A stretch of DNA of 64,000 bases, taken from assembly GCA_001897835.1 (NCBI GenBank), contig MKUN01000037.1, positions 18,091 through 82,090 of the forward strand, given 5' to 3'. Every line of letters begins with the position of its first letter. Position 1 is the stretch's first letter. Shown here piece after piece: positions 37,236 through 44,845 of this stretch. Under the pieces are notes generated by a model that was not told where the DNA came from, searched no databases, and saw only the letters and a program-made list of their open reading frames with translations. The translations under genes were made by a program, and so were the position numbers. The stretch is from Bacteroidetes bacterium 46-16. GTDB lineage: Bacteria; Bacteroidota; Bacteroidia; Chitinophagales; Chitinophagaceae.

Positions 37236-37307
37236 GGCTTCGTAGTACAATGGATAGTATAAGAGTTTCCGAAGCTCCAGATCCAGGTTCGATTCCTGGC
37301 GAAGCCA
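37236..37307 (+). tRNA. tRNA-Arg (CCG)
   Basis: The acceptor GGCTTCG/CGAAGCC is fully paired; the T arm is CCAGG TTCGATT CCTGG. The anticodon loop TTCCGAA (37267-37273) gives anticodon CCG at 37269-37271, reading CGG. D-loop GGA supplies the A20 arginine identity base. The anticodon stem has one A-C mismatch at its outer pair. No CCA is encoded. Confidence 0.92.
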
Positions 37308-37310
37308 CTA

Positions 37311-37347
37311 AAAAAAAAGAGGAGCGAAAACCGCCCCTCTTTTTTTT
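37311..37347 (+). terminator. intrinsic terminator after tRNA-Arg
   Basis: An A-run, then GAGGAGCG pairing (one mismatch) with CGCCCCTC around an A-rich loop, then eight T. It starts 4 nt after the tRNA. Confidence 0.75.
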
Positions 37348-37388
37348 AGAAATATATTTTAACACCCCATTGTGCTGTTCATCTGTAT

Positions 37389-38126
37389 TTATTTCGACTC
37401 GTAATTACTCTTTTCAGATATCTTAGTTACATGGCTGGTGAAAGACCTGTTCTCAAAAAGGTCATCCCAGGTAAGGCTATCATCAGTTATTGAATAATAG
37501 ACCGCTTTGGTAGCCAGCAGTTTACGGGCATCAGGATAATACACCCAAAAAAGAGGGCGGTATGATGTGCTCGTACCATCGTCGGACAAATAGGCTACTA
37601 CCGGGGCCAGGCCAATAATATGAATGACCATTTTATTCTGCACCTTGTCGAATATCCAATCTTCTTTTATCCAGTATTTATATACCATTGCAGGATCAAA
37701 ATTCATGCTTATGGACTGCGTTTCCGTCTTGCCCGTAAGTGCATTTACAGCTTTTTCATTTATAGTGCGGGGCTTGAGCACAGCGCGCAGGTCTGCAACA
37801 CCCATCTCTTTGGTAAACCGGTCGTCAACAGGGTCGTATGCCTTTATGGCCCCCTCTTTAACACCTTCCTGTAGTGCATCAAAGAGGTTGACCCCATGCT
37901 GACCACTGTTAGCGTACATGAATGCAATGTTGTTGGTTTCGTTAGCATCGATCTCACGCCATACCCGCTTTTGCCACAACACATCTTTTTCAAATATGGG
38001 TTTCCATGCAGGTGCATGGACGATATGCGTAGAGCCTGTGCCCTTACTTGACGTACCCTGTGCATCAGCACCGGGAACACAAAAAAACAACGTAACTACT
38101 GCAAATGATAGTGTAAGCTTATTCAT
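37389..38126 (-). CDS. gldN: gliding motility / type IX secretion protein GldN (PorN-like), stand-alone copy
   Basis: A 245-aa exported protein (signal peptide to about residue 22) with the GldN features: FEKDVLWQKRVWREIDANE, NLFDALQEGV, AYDPVDDRFT, KYWIKEDWIFDK and the C-terminal RPLFWVYYPDARKLLA. GldN/PorN is a periplasmic subunit that forms the T9SS ring with the lipoprotein GldK. It is normally encoded in gldKLMN. Here it is alone, between tRNA-Arg and a cytochrome gene, so it may be a paralogue of the operon copy or the only copy displaced; the window cannot tell. Confidence 0.88.
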   Translation of the reverse strand: MNKLTLSFAVVTLFFCVPGADAQGTSSKGTGSTHIVHAPAWKPIFEKDVLWQKRVWREIDANETNNIAFMYANSGQHGVNLFDALQEGVKEGAIKAYDPVDDRFTKEMGVADLRAVLKPRTINEKAVNALTGKTETQSISMNFDPAMVYKYWIKEDWIFDKVQNKMVIHIIGLAPVVAYLSDDGTSTSYRPLFWVYYPDARKLLATKAVYYSITDDSLTWDDLFENRSFTSHVTKISEKSNYESK

Positions 38127-38273
38127 AACAGGTATTTGGTTAAAATTAATAAAACAATTAATAAAGTGAACAGATTTTGCTAAGTATGTGAACTACATTA
38201 TGCTTTTATTCCTGCCTCCATATCATATCGGCATTTTTCCATAACTTCATTTCCACAAGTTCAATACACTGAT

Positions 38274-38711
38274 ATGAAGTACTCTGGCAACAGGAAAACA
38301 ATTGCGATCTTAACGATCTGCTTTGCTATAGCAACGGCGCAAACCTTTGCTCAAAAAGAACATCACCACGACGAAAGACCACCACAAAATTTAAAGGTAT
38401 TGCCTAAAAACACTACCGGCGAGGAGATACATACCATCATGCGCGGATACTCATTATCGCTTGGTGTTCGCTGCAACTTCTGTCATGCGGCTACGGAAGG
38501 GGAAAAACCAAAATTTGATTTCCCTTCAGATGAAAAGCCCGAAAAAGAGATCGCCCGCAAAATGATAAAAATGGTTGATGCCATCAATAACAAATACCTG
38601 GCTAAAATAGAGGATGGCAGCCTGGAACGCATCACCTGCGTTACCTGCCATATGGGCCGTCCCAAACCTCTTGTCAGCGTCGATTCGCTACCCAAAAAGA
38701 ATAGGGACTAA
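38274..38711 (+). CDS. diheme c-type cytochrome, photosynthetic reaction-centre cytochrome-subunit-like
   Basis: A 145-aa exported protein (signal peptide to about residue 26) with two heme c motifs, CNFCH (67-71) and CVTCH (122-126). The segments PPQNLKVLPKN, EIHTIMRGYSLSLGVRCNFCH and ITCVTCHMGRPKP match the small periplasmic CytoC_RC-like cytochromes frequent in Bacteroidota, where they are not photosynthetic. An electron-transfer role is likely, partner unknown. A small membrane protein gene follows 21 nt downstream. Confidence 0.88.
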   Translation: MKYSGNRKTIAILTICFAIATAQTFAQKEHHHDERPPQNLKVLPKNTTGEEIHTIMRGYSLSLGVRCNFCHAATEGEKPKFDFPSDEKPEKEIARKMIKMVDAINNKYLAKIEDGSLERITCVTCHMGRPKPLVSVDSLPKKNRD

Positions 38712-38732
38712 CGCATACCCTACCCAGAACGA

Positions 38733-39176
38733 ATGAAACGCCATATCCCCCTGTTGGTCTTCCTGCTAATGCTTTCAGGTATCTCCGGCTACATGATGTC
38801 GAAGAGCTCATGGATAGGCGGCATTGGTATGCGTATATTTTATAAAGAATATACTTTCCTGAACACCTGGTGGCAGGGCGCGCTGGCAACACTGGGCCTT
38901 TATATCCTGCTATTCATCATCCACTTCGTTTTGCAAAGAGTACTCACTCCCCGCAGCTCAGGTATATTTAATATCATCGCCATCATCATTGCAATTGCCG
39001 GCCTGTATCTTACTTATCACGATTTCAGGCACGACTTTTCGCATCGTCTCATGGGTGAGCGCTTTCATATCGGCTTTTACCTCTTCTGGACCGGGTGGAT
39101 ATTTATAGGCCTTAATTTTCTCTTCAGTAAAAAGAAACCTATAGAAATAAGTAGAAAGGATGAAGCAACTGAATGA
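38733..39176 (+). CDS. four-helix membrane protein, unknown function
   Basis: A 147-aa very hydrophobic protein with helices at about 5-22, 48-68, 76-95 and 115-132, a conserved-looking HDFRHDF loop and a charged tail (KKKPIEISRKDEATE). No family was recognised. It follows the diheme cytochrome closely and probably shares its transcript, so a link to electron transfer is possible but unproven. Its last 38 nt overlap the end of the convergent trmN6 gene. Confidence 0.75.
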   Translation: MKRHIPLLVFLLMLSGISGYMMSKSSWIGGIGMRIFYKEYTFLNTWWQGALATLGLYILLFIIHFVLQRVLTPRSSGIFNIIAIIIAIAGLYLTYHDFRHDFSHRLMGERFHIGFYLFWTGWIFIGLNFLFSKKKPIEISRKDEATE

Positions 39177-39858
39177 ACTCTGGCCTATAGCGCCCATCCT
39201 CATCTTTTATTTGTAATGCACCTGTAGTACTACTGGTATCATGATGCGTATGCCTGCAGGCCAGGCTTATTATCCGGTTGGCTTGCTGTCCAGCTTTAGG
39301 CAGCACATGCAAAGACTGAAAAATACGCCAGTTATTTTGAGACAACATGCGCTCCAGCTTCACATGCTCCGCAACAGGCAACATTATTGCAAGGTAACCT
39401 TCATCACGTAGCAAGCCGCCAGCTAATGCGATAATATCCTCTTTACTAAGAGCTACATTATGACGTGCATTATTCCTGCTGCTATCGGCGCTCTGCAGGC
39501 TATCATCAAAAAAAGGTGGGTTACAGATGATCATATCATAAGTAGTGGGAAAGGGATATTTGCGCACATCACCCTGTACTACATTGATACGCTCTGCCCA
39601 TGGCGACGAGGCAACATTTTCTTTTGCCTGCGCTGCTGCCGCTTCGTCCAGTTCTATAGCATCTATATACACATCGCTGTTACGTTGTGCAAGCATCAAT
39701 GACAGCAGTCCTGTACCGGCACCTATATCCAGTACCTGCCTTACCTGCGGCAAAATGGGCACCCATGCCCCCTGTATGCAGGCATCGGTCGACACCTTCA
39801 TTCCGCAACGGTCCTGGTGGATCGTAAATTGTTTGAATTGAAACCAGGTATTGCTCAT
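39139..39858 (-). CDS. trmN6: tRNA1(Val) (adenine37-N6)-methyltransferase-like protein
   Basis: A 239-aa Rossmann-fold methyltransferase. SAM motif I is VLDIGAGTGLLSLML, the acidic strand is DAIELDE, and the catalytic motif IV is NPPFF, as in N6-adenine methyltransferases. The N-terminus FKQFTIHQDRCGMKVSTDA and the C-terminus PEFIQLLHPFYLFL match the TrmN6/YfiC family, which methylates A37 of tRNA-Val. It overlaps the tsaD stop by 4 nt (ATGA); both act on the tRNA anticodon loop. Confidence 0.92.
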   Translation of the reverse strand: MSNTWFQFKQFTIHQDRCGMKVSTDACIQGAWVPILPQVRQVLDIGAGTGLLSLMLAQRNSDVYIDAIELDEAAAAQAKENVASSPWAERINVVQGDVRKYPFPTTYDMIICNPPFFDDSLQSADSSRNNARHNVALSKEDIIALAGGLLRDEGYLAIMLPVAEHVKLERMLSQNNWRIFQSLHVLPKAGQQANRIISLACRHTHHDTSSTTGALQIKDEDGRYRPEFIQLLHPFYLFL

Positions 39859-40871
39859 GTCCAGCTCGCGCGTGCAGTAGGGCTTACACCAAGATCAGTG
39901 AATTCGCCCTTTAGGTATTTATAATAGCCTGTTATGCCTATCATCGCTGCATTGTCGGTGCAGTACTGGAATGCCGGTATGTACACATTCCATCCACACT
40001 TTTCCCCTTCTTCCTGCAATGTCTTACGCAGGCCGCTGTTGGCCGATACCCCACCCGCAATGCCAATGTGTTTGATATCCAGTTCAGCAGCAGCTTTACG
40101 TAATTTATTCATCAGCATCTTTATGATGGTATATTGTACCGATGCACAAATGTCCTTCATGTTATTAGTTACAAAATCCGCATCTTTCTTTTTCTCGGCC
40201 TGCAGGAAATACAGCACAGCCGTTTTGATACCACTGAAGCTGAAATCATATCCATCCATATCACTGACCGGGAATTTGAACCGCAAAGGATCACCATCCT
40301 GCGCCAGCTTATCCACCATCGGTCCGCCGGGGTAAGGCAACTCGAGCATCTTGGCTACCTTATCAAATGCTTCGCCTGCGGCATCGTCCACGGTCTCACC
40401 CAACACTTCCATATCCAGGTAGTCGCGACACAGCACCACCTGGGTATGCCCGCCCGACACCGTTAAACATAAAAAAGGAAATTTCGGCCTCGGTTCATCG
40501 ATAAAATGTGCAAGTACGTGTGCCTGCATATGATGCACGGCTATAAGAGGTACGTCAAGAGCCTGGGCATAGGCCTTGGCAAAACAGGCCCCCACTAATA
40601 AGGAACCGATGAGACCCGGCGCCTGCGTAAAAGCTACTGCATGTATATCATGTTTATTCACGTCCGCTTCTTTCAGCGCCACATCTACCACAGGTACAAT
40701 ATTTTGCATGTGCGCACGCGAGGCCAGTTCAGGCACTACCCCACCATATCGCTCATGCACCTTTTGCGTCGCTATCAGGTTGCTCAATACTTTTCCATCA
40801 CGTATCACCGCCGCGCTTGTTTCATCACAGCTCGATTCAATGGCCAGTATATGCACTTTTTTTCCAGTCAT
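39855..40871 (-). CDS. tsaD: tRNA N6-threonylcarbamoyladenosine transferase subunit TsaD
   Basis: Transfers the threonylcarbamoyl group to A37 of ANN-decoding tRNAs, working with TsaB and TsaE (not in this window). The 338-aa length is standard. ASKHA-fold markers are ESSCDETSAAV (12-22), the metal-binding HHMQAH (113-118), GGHTQV and a late GGVSANSGLR. A TACTTTTG -7-type box lies at 40886-40893 on the minus strand, 15 nt before the ATG, but a TTG at usual spacing is missing. It is coupled to trmN6 downstream. Confidence 0.97.
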   Translation of the reverse strand: MTGKKVHILAIESSCDETSAAVIRDGKVLSNLIATQKVHERYGGVVPELASRAHMQNIVPVVDVALKEADVNKHDIHAVAFTQAPGLIGSLLVGACFAKAYAQALDVPLIAVHHMQAHVLAHFIDEPRPKFPFLCLTVSGGHTQVVLCRDYLDMEVLGETVDDAAGEAFDKVAKMLELPYPGGPMVDKLAQDGDPLRFKFPVSDMDGYDFSFSGIKTAVLYFLQAEKKKDADFVTNNMKDICASVQYTIIKMLMNKLRKAAAELDIKHIGIAGGVSANSGLRKTLQEEGEKCGWNVYIPAFQYCTDNAAMIGITGYYKYLKGEFTDLGVSPTARASWT

Positions 40872-40981
40872 GGCATTATAATCTGCAAAAGTAAGTTATT
40901 CATATTTTCCATTTTCGTACAAAAGGTGGTACTTGACCACTTTTTTTTTCACTTCGCATAAAATGCGATAACTTTATTTCT

Positions 40982-41707
40982 ATGCGTTATTTACTACTAT
41001 CAATCCTTTATATCTTATTTACCACTCCCTTATTTTCCCAAGAGTTAAAACCCTGTATAACAGACACCACCATGCCTGCTGATACCAGCAGGATAGAACG
41101 CGAAAACGCATATACCGGCGATATAGACTCTTCAGGTTACAAAGTAGGCGATACCATTCCGGCCTTTGCGTTATACACCCCTGAGGATAAACGCGTAAAA
41201 ATACGCTGTGTACTTAAAAAACGTAAACCGGTATTACTGGTATCGGGTAGCTATACCTGCCCGCACTTCAGGCGTTTTTCCAGCGATATTGATTCAATTC
41301 TAAATTATTATAAAGACCAAATCTCCGTCTATGTAGTTTATACTCTCGAAGCCCATCCTGATATTCAGGCTGGTCCTTATGCTATCGACGCAGACATCGA
41401 GATCAACGTACAGAGATTAAATCATTTGCAGAAAATATATTGCCGTCAACCCAAAACCTATGGGGAACGAAAAGCAGCAGCTAAAAAAATGGATAGAGCG
41501 CTCGACATCAATGCAGATATCTTGCTGGATAATCCAGAAAATGATTGGTGGCAACACTTTGGCCCTGCACCCAATATCGCTTACCTGGTAGATACCAACG
41601 GCGTTATAGTCGCAAAAAACAGTTGGTTTAATGATACTGCTGCACCTTCTATGTGGTGCAGTATAGATAGCTTGCTTGGAACAAGGTCGGGCAGGTGCAG
41701 ACCATAG
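40982..41707 (+). CDS. exported deiodinase-like thioredoxin-fold protein with Cys in place of selenocysteine
   Basis: A 241-aa protein with signal peptide (1-20). The core resembles iodothyronine deiodinase-type proteins: LLVSGSYTCPHFRRF with Cys93 (codon TGC) where vertebrate enzymes have selenocysteine, then YVVYTLEAHPD (about 117-127), then NVQRLNHLQK, and a late strand IAYLVDTNGVIVAKN. The bacterial function is unknown; a thiol-dependent peroxidase or reductase activity is likely from the fold. It is monocistronic and divergent from tsaD. A general thioredoxin/AhpC-TSA assignment is the alternative. Confidence 0.75.
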   Translation: MRYLLLSILYILFTTPLFSQELKPCITDTTMPADTSRIERENAYTGDIDSSGYKVGDTIPAFALYTPEDKRVKIRCVLKKRKPVLLVSGSYTCPHFRRFSSDIDSILNYYKDQISVYVVYTLEAHPDIQAGPYAIDADIEINVQRLNHLQKIYCRQPKTYGERKAAAKKMDRALDINADILLDNPENDWWQHFGPAPNIAYLVDTNGVIVAKNSWFNDTAAPSMWCSIDSLLGTRSGRCRP

Positions 41708-41767
41708 TAATTACATTTTCTCCTAATCTGCATACCATTCATACACCAAATATTTATTGCAGCAGGC

Positions 41768-41798
41768 TTGAATATGTCTTCCTAAATTCCTATTTTTC
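41768..41798 (+). promoter_or_regulatory. candidate promoter of the DUF6263 lipoprotein
   Basis: TTG at 41768-41770, 20-nt spacer, TATTTTTC at 41791-41798 (one mismatch from TAnnTTTG). The ATG is only 7 nt beyond, implying a nearly leaderless message if used. Confidence 0.4.
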
Positions 41799-41805
41799 TA
41801 AACAG

Positions 41806-42693
41806 ATGAAAAAGATTTTAGTACTAGGCATTTCCTCCCTCATTGCAATAAGCATGCTTTTGGCCTGCGGTGATAACAATGGTGGCAGCGGTACGAACAG
41901 CGATGGCAGCATCAGCCTGAAGTTCAATTTTCAGAAAGGAACAAAATATAAATACATTGTCAAAAACCGCCAGAGCATTACGCAGGAAATGATGGGCAAG
42001 CACATTACGGTCGACCAGGATATGGATATGGAATCGACCTACGAGGTGACCGGTGCCGAAGGCAGCAATAAGAAACTGACCGTGACTTATGACCGCATAG
42101 CCATGAAATCGAATAATAGCTTCAAAAATATGGCCTACGATAGCGACGACACCGCCCATAGTGCCCCGGAGCTGCGCAGCCTCGGCGATATGGTGCATCG
42201 CGCATTCAGCATGACAGTGAACGAAAAAGGGCAGATCGTACAACTGGATGGTTTCAGGGAACTGATGCCGGGAAGCGATGATGCCCCCATCAGCGACAGT
42301 TCACTGCGCTCCATGATGCAGCAGGCTTTTTACATATACCCTGATAAACCTGTAAAACCCGGCGATACATGGAACAACAGTTACAGCACCTCGCTCGGCT
42401 TTATGGACCTCAATACAGACAATACTTATAAACTGGTATCGGTAAAAGACGGTATCGCCCATATAGAAATGAGCTCGAAGATCACATCGCATCCGGCTAA
42501 TACAGGGGAAGCCAAAGAAATAAAAATGGATCTGAACGGGGTGCAAACAGGGGGCCTGGATGTAGATGTGGCCAGCGGCCTGCTTATAGGCAGTGTACTA
42601 AGCCAGCAGATAAAAGGCACCTTTGACTTCCGCGACACCAAAGCACCTGTTGAGGTAACATCAGACATCAATGTGTCGGGCACCAAAATGTAA
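41806..42693 (+). CDS. DUF6263 family lipoprotein
   Basis: A 295-aa lipoprotein (lipobox LLAC, Cys21). The mature part begins with SISLKFNFQKGTKYKYIV and includes the repeated-strand core, GFRELMPGS, YPDKPVKPGDTW and a C-terminal DFRDTKAPVEVTSDI, which I recognise as the Bacteroidota DUF6263 family; no function is known. The start is ATG 41806, because the 37 residues upstream are not signal-peptide-like. It is followed by a strong terminator. Confidence 0.8.
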   Translation: MKKILVLGISSLIAISMLLACGDNNGGSGTNSDGSISLKFNFQKGTKYKYIVKNRQSITQEMMGKHITVDQDMDMESTYEVTGAEGSNKKLTVTYDRIAMKSNNSFKNMAYDSDDTAHSAPELRSLGDMVHRAFSMTVNEKGQIVQLDGFRELMPGSDDAPISDSSLRSMMQQAFYIYPDKPVKPGDTWNNSYSTSLGFMDLNTDNTYKLVSVKDGIAHIEMSSKITSHPANTGEAKEIKMDLNGVQTGGLDVDVASGLLIGSVLSQQIKGTFDFRDTKAPVEVTSDINVSGTKM

Positions 42694-42700
42694 ATAAAAA

Positions 42701-42739
42701 ATCCCCGTTCACTGTCCGACAGTGCGGGGAAATTTTTTT
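42701..42739 (+). terminator. intrinsic terminator between DUF6263 gene and scpA
   Basis: CCCCG-TT-CACTGT / ACAGTG-CGGGG stem (42703-42729) with a 3-nt loop and a T-run to 42739. A preceding A-run suggests use by convergent scpA too. Confidence 0.85.
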
Positions 42740-42772
42740 GTTAGTTATTACACTATATAAATAGTATAGCAA

Positions 42773-43606
42773 TTACTGTGCCATGGTATCATCTTCACCC
42801 GGCAAATCTTCATCAACCGGACCATCAACAGGTGGCTCATCATGCTCAGTATTACCAGCTTCATGATTATCATTGCGCTCTATGATAAAGTTATTGCGGC
42901 CTGTACCTATCAAAATACCGAAAAATTGCTGTTGTATCAGTTCAAGTAAAGACAGGAATGTGAATATGGCATGCAACCGGTTCTGGCATTGAGCGAACAG
43001 TGTATCGAATGCCACCCGCTGGTGCGAGCGCATGTAATCGATCAGGAATGCACGCTGGCCTTCCATGCTGTAGTTATACTTTACCACCACATGCTGGGGC
43101 TTATCCGTCCGGTCTTTAAAGCGCTTCATGGTACGCTCAAAAGCTTGCATCAGCTTGAACATGGTAACGGTCTGTATCTCCGTTCCCTCCGAATATTCTT
43201 CACCCAGCGCATCAAGCTCGTTACGTATGTTACCACGTTTTATCTGCAGCATACGCTCGGCCTCCATCATCATCATTTGTTCCGATGCTTCCTTAAAGCG
43301 TTTATACTCCAATATCTTATCCACCAGTTCCTGGCGAGGGTCTATCTCATTACCCTGGGCATCCAGTTCCTTGCGCGGCAGCAGCATCCTGGCCTTGATA
43401 CGCATGAGGGTGGAAATAAAGAGAATGAACTCCGAAGCCAGCTCTATATTGAGCGACTCCATGGTATGGATATAATCGAGAAAATCCTTCGTGATATTGT
43501 GAATGGGAATATTGTAAATATCCAGTTCATCGCGTTCTATAAAGAACAGCAACAAGTCGAAGGGGCCTTCGAACTGGGGTAACTTTATCTGGTAAGTAGC
43601 CGACAT
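42773..43606 (-). CDS. scpA: segregation and condensation protein A
   Basis: Kleisin subunit that bridges SMC heads in the condensin-like complex for chromosome segregation; its partner ScpB is not in the window. 277 aa. The N-terminal signature is FEGPFDLLLFFIERDELDI with IHNITKDFLDYI, followed by the conserved ASEFILFISTLMRIKARMLLP. A charged linker and a winged-helix C-terminal part (VAFDTLFAQCQNRLHAIFTF) follow. An acidic tail (PVDGPVDEDLPGEDD) is specific to this protein. A well-formed promoter lies upstream. Confidence 0.95.
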   Translation of the reverse strand: MSATYQIKLPQFEGPFDLLLFFIERDELDIYNIPIHNITKDFLDYIHTMESLNIELASEFILFISTLMRIKARMLLPRKELDAQGNEIDPRQELVDKILEYKRFKEASEQMMMMEAERMLQIKRGNIRNELDALGEEYSEGTEIQTVTMFKLMQAFERTMKRFKDRTDKPQHVVVKYNYSMEGQRAFLIDYMRSHQRVAFDTLFAQCQNRLHAIFTFLSLLELIQQQFFGILIGTGRNNFIIERNDNHEAGNTEHDEPPVDGPVDEDLPGEDDTMAQ

Positions 43607-43651
43607 CTAATATTAAAAAATAAACAGCCGTCCTTAACGTCCGGCTATTGC

Positions 43652-43681
43652 CAAAAATAAACTATTTAAATAGTACTGCAA
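43652..43681 (-). promoter_or_regulatory. promoter of scpA
   Basis: On the minus strand: TTG (complement of 43679-43681), 19-nt spacer, TATTTTTG (complement of 43652-43659), an exact TAnnTTTG. The ATG is 45 nt further on. Confidence 0.7.
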
Positions 43682-43736
43682 GAAGATTTATCCTTGCTAA
43701 GCCCTCAGCAAGCTCCCGCGGGGATTAAACGTGGAT

Positions 43737-43772
43737 AAAAAAAGTCTCCCACACTTTAAAAGCATGGGAGAC
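43737..43772 (-). terminator. intrinsic terminator after the gldB-DUF3078 operon
   Basis: GTCTCCCA pairs with TGGGAGAC (43765-43772 with 43744-43751) around a 13-nt loop, then seven T on the minus strand. It lies 25 nt past the DUF3078 gene stop. Confidence 0.85.
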
Positions 43773-43796
43773 CTTATGTTTATACCGTTAAATATT

Positions 43797-44819
43797 TTAG
43801 AATTTATATTCGAAACCAACAGTAAATATCTGCTTAAGCTGCAACCAACCCAGGCCTTCACCAGGCTCATTCTTGGCTACTTCGGCACCTGTTGATGGAT
43901 CAACATAGGTCTTGCTATAAGGGATATCATTATCATAGATAAATGTGGCACCTACTGTAAGACTGATATATTTTGCAATTTTTAAAGACAGTATATTATC
44001 CCAAAGGATGTCGATATTACCCGGGTTATCATACTTCACGATCTTGCCGGTGCTGTCCTTGCTGTTCTTTGCCAGGTAGTTACAATACAGGTCGGCACGG
44101 GTCTTGAATGTAGTATTCTTGCTGATGTTCCACACATAGCGCCCGGAAAAATAAGCGCCCAGTTCAAAACGTGAAGTTTTACCATATTCGATACCAAAAG
44201 CCCCATCGGGTTTCATTAACGTATAATATTTGTCTGCCAGTGTTACGCGTGTTGCAACAGGTGAAAGGAACAAGCTCAGGTCTGTACCTCTCCGGTATTC
44301 AATACCTGCGGCCAGGGTAAAATAGGCCGGGGACAAGAATTTTGAAGTAGAAAATGAGTCATAGTTAGGTACCGAATAATCGTATCCTTTCGTGAACTGG
44401 GACTTGAAGTTGAACAAACCTGTAATATAAAAGTTCGAAGTATCGATTCGGTGACCATATTTTGAAGTGAAGTCTATGCGGTCATCTGTTTTCTTCGGCA
44501 CAAAACCTGTAGAGTATGCATAGATAAGACCATAGGTCATATCCAGGTTGTTGCTCCATACATTACGGCCTGCCAGCCGGGTAAGGTTGGCGCTCAGGAT
44601 GCCATTAGTAGTAAGTGACGCCAGTTCACCGCCAGCAGCCCAGTTATGCAGGAAGCCCTCATTAAAACCAAGGGAGAACACACCACTGTGTATCCATGCC
44701 GTAGTGTCTTTATTCTGTGTTTCAAGCGATTTCTTTACTTCATCTGCTTTCCCCAATTGTGCCGAGGCTTTGTTGGTAAATAATGAAGCTGCCAATACTG
44801 CAAAAAGTACTTTTCTCAT
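43797..44819 (-). CDS. DUF3078 domain-containing outer-membrane protein
   Basis: A 340-aa exported protein (signal peptide to about residue 20). The N-terminal part contains SLGFNEGFLHNWAAGGELAS, the signature of DUF3078. The rest is a run of amphipathic strands ending in aromatic FTVGFEYKF, consistent with an outer-membrane beta-barrel. Its function is unknown. It starts 26 nt after gldB and shares its transcript and terminator. Confidence 0.85.
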   Translation of the reverse strand: MRKVLFAVLAASLFTNKASAQLGKADEVKKSLETQNKDTTAWIHSGVFSLGFNEGFLHNWAAGGELASLTTNGILSANLTRLAGRNVWSNNLDMTYGLIYAYSTGFVPKKTDDRIDFTSKYGHRIDTSNFYITGLFNFKSQFTKGYDYSVPNYDSFSTSKFLSPAYFTLAAGIEYRRGTDLSLFLSPVATRVTLADKYYTLMKPDGAFGIEYGKTSRFELGAYFSGRYVWNISKNTTFKTRADLYCNYLAKNSKDSTGKIVKYDNPGNIDILWDNILSLKIAKYISLTVGATFIYDNDIPYSKTYVDPSTGAEVAKNEPGEGLGWLQLKQIFTVGFEYKF

Positions 44820-44845
44820 TTTTACTATTTTATGAACACTAAATT

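Noticed and set aside
37143..37365. N-terminal extension of the sigma factor to 37250 and an open frame across 37174-37365
   Set aside because: Both run through the tRNA-Arg promoter or gene; sigma region 2 begins just after the start at 37142.
40982..41707. Deiodinase-like protein as a true selenoprotein
   Set aside because: The active-site codon is TGC, not TGA, and no Sec insertion element is needed.
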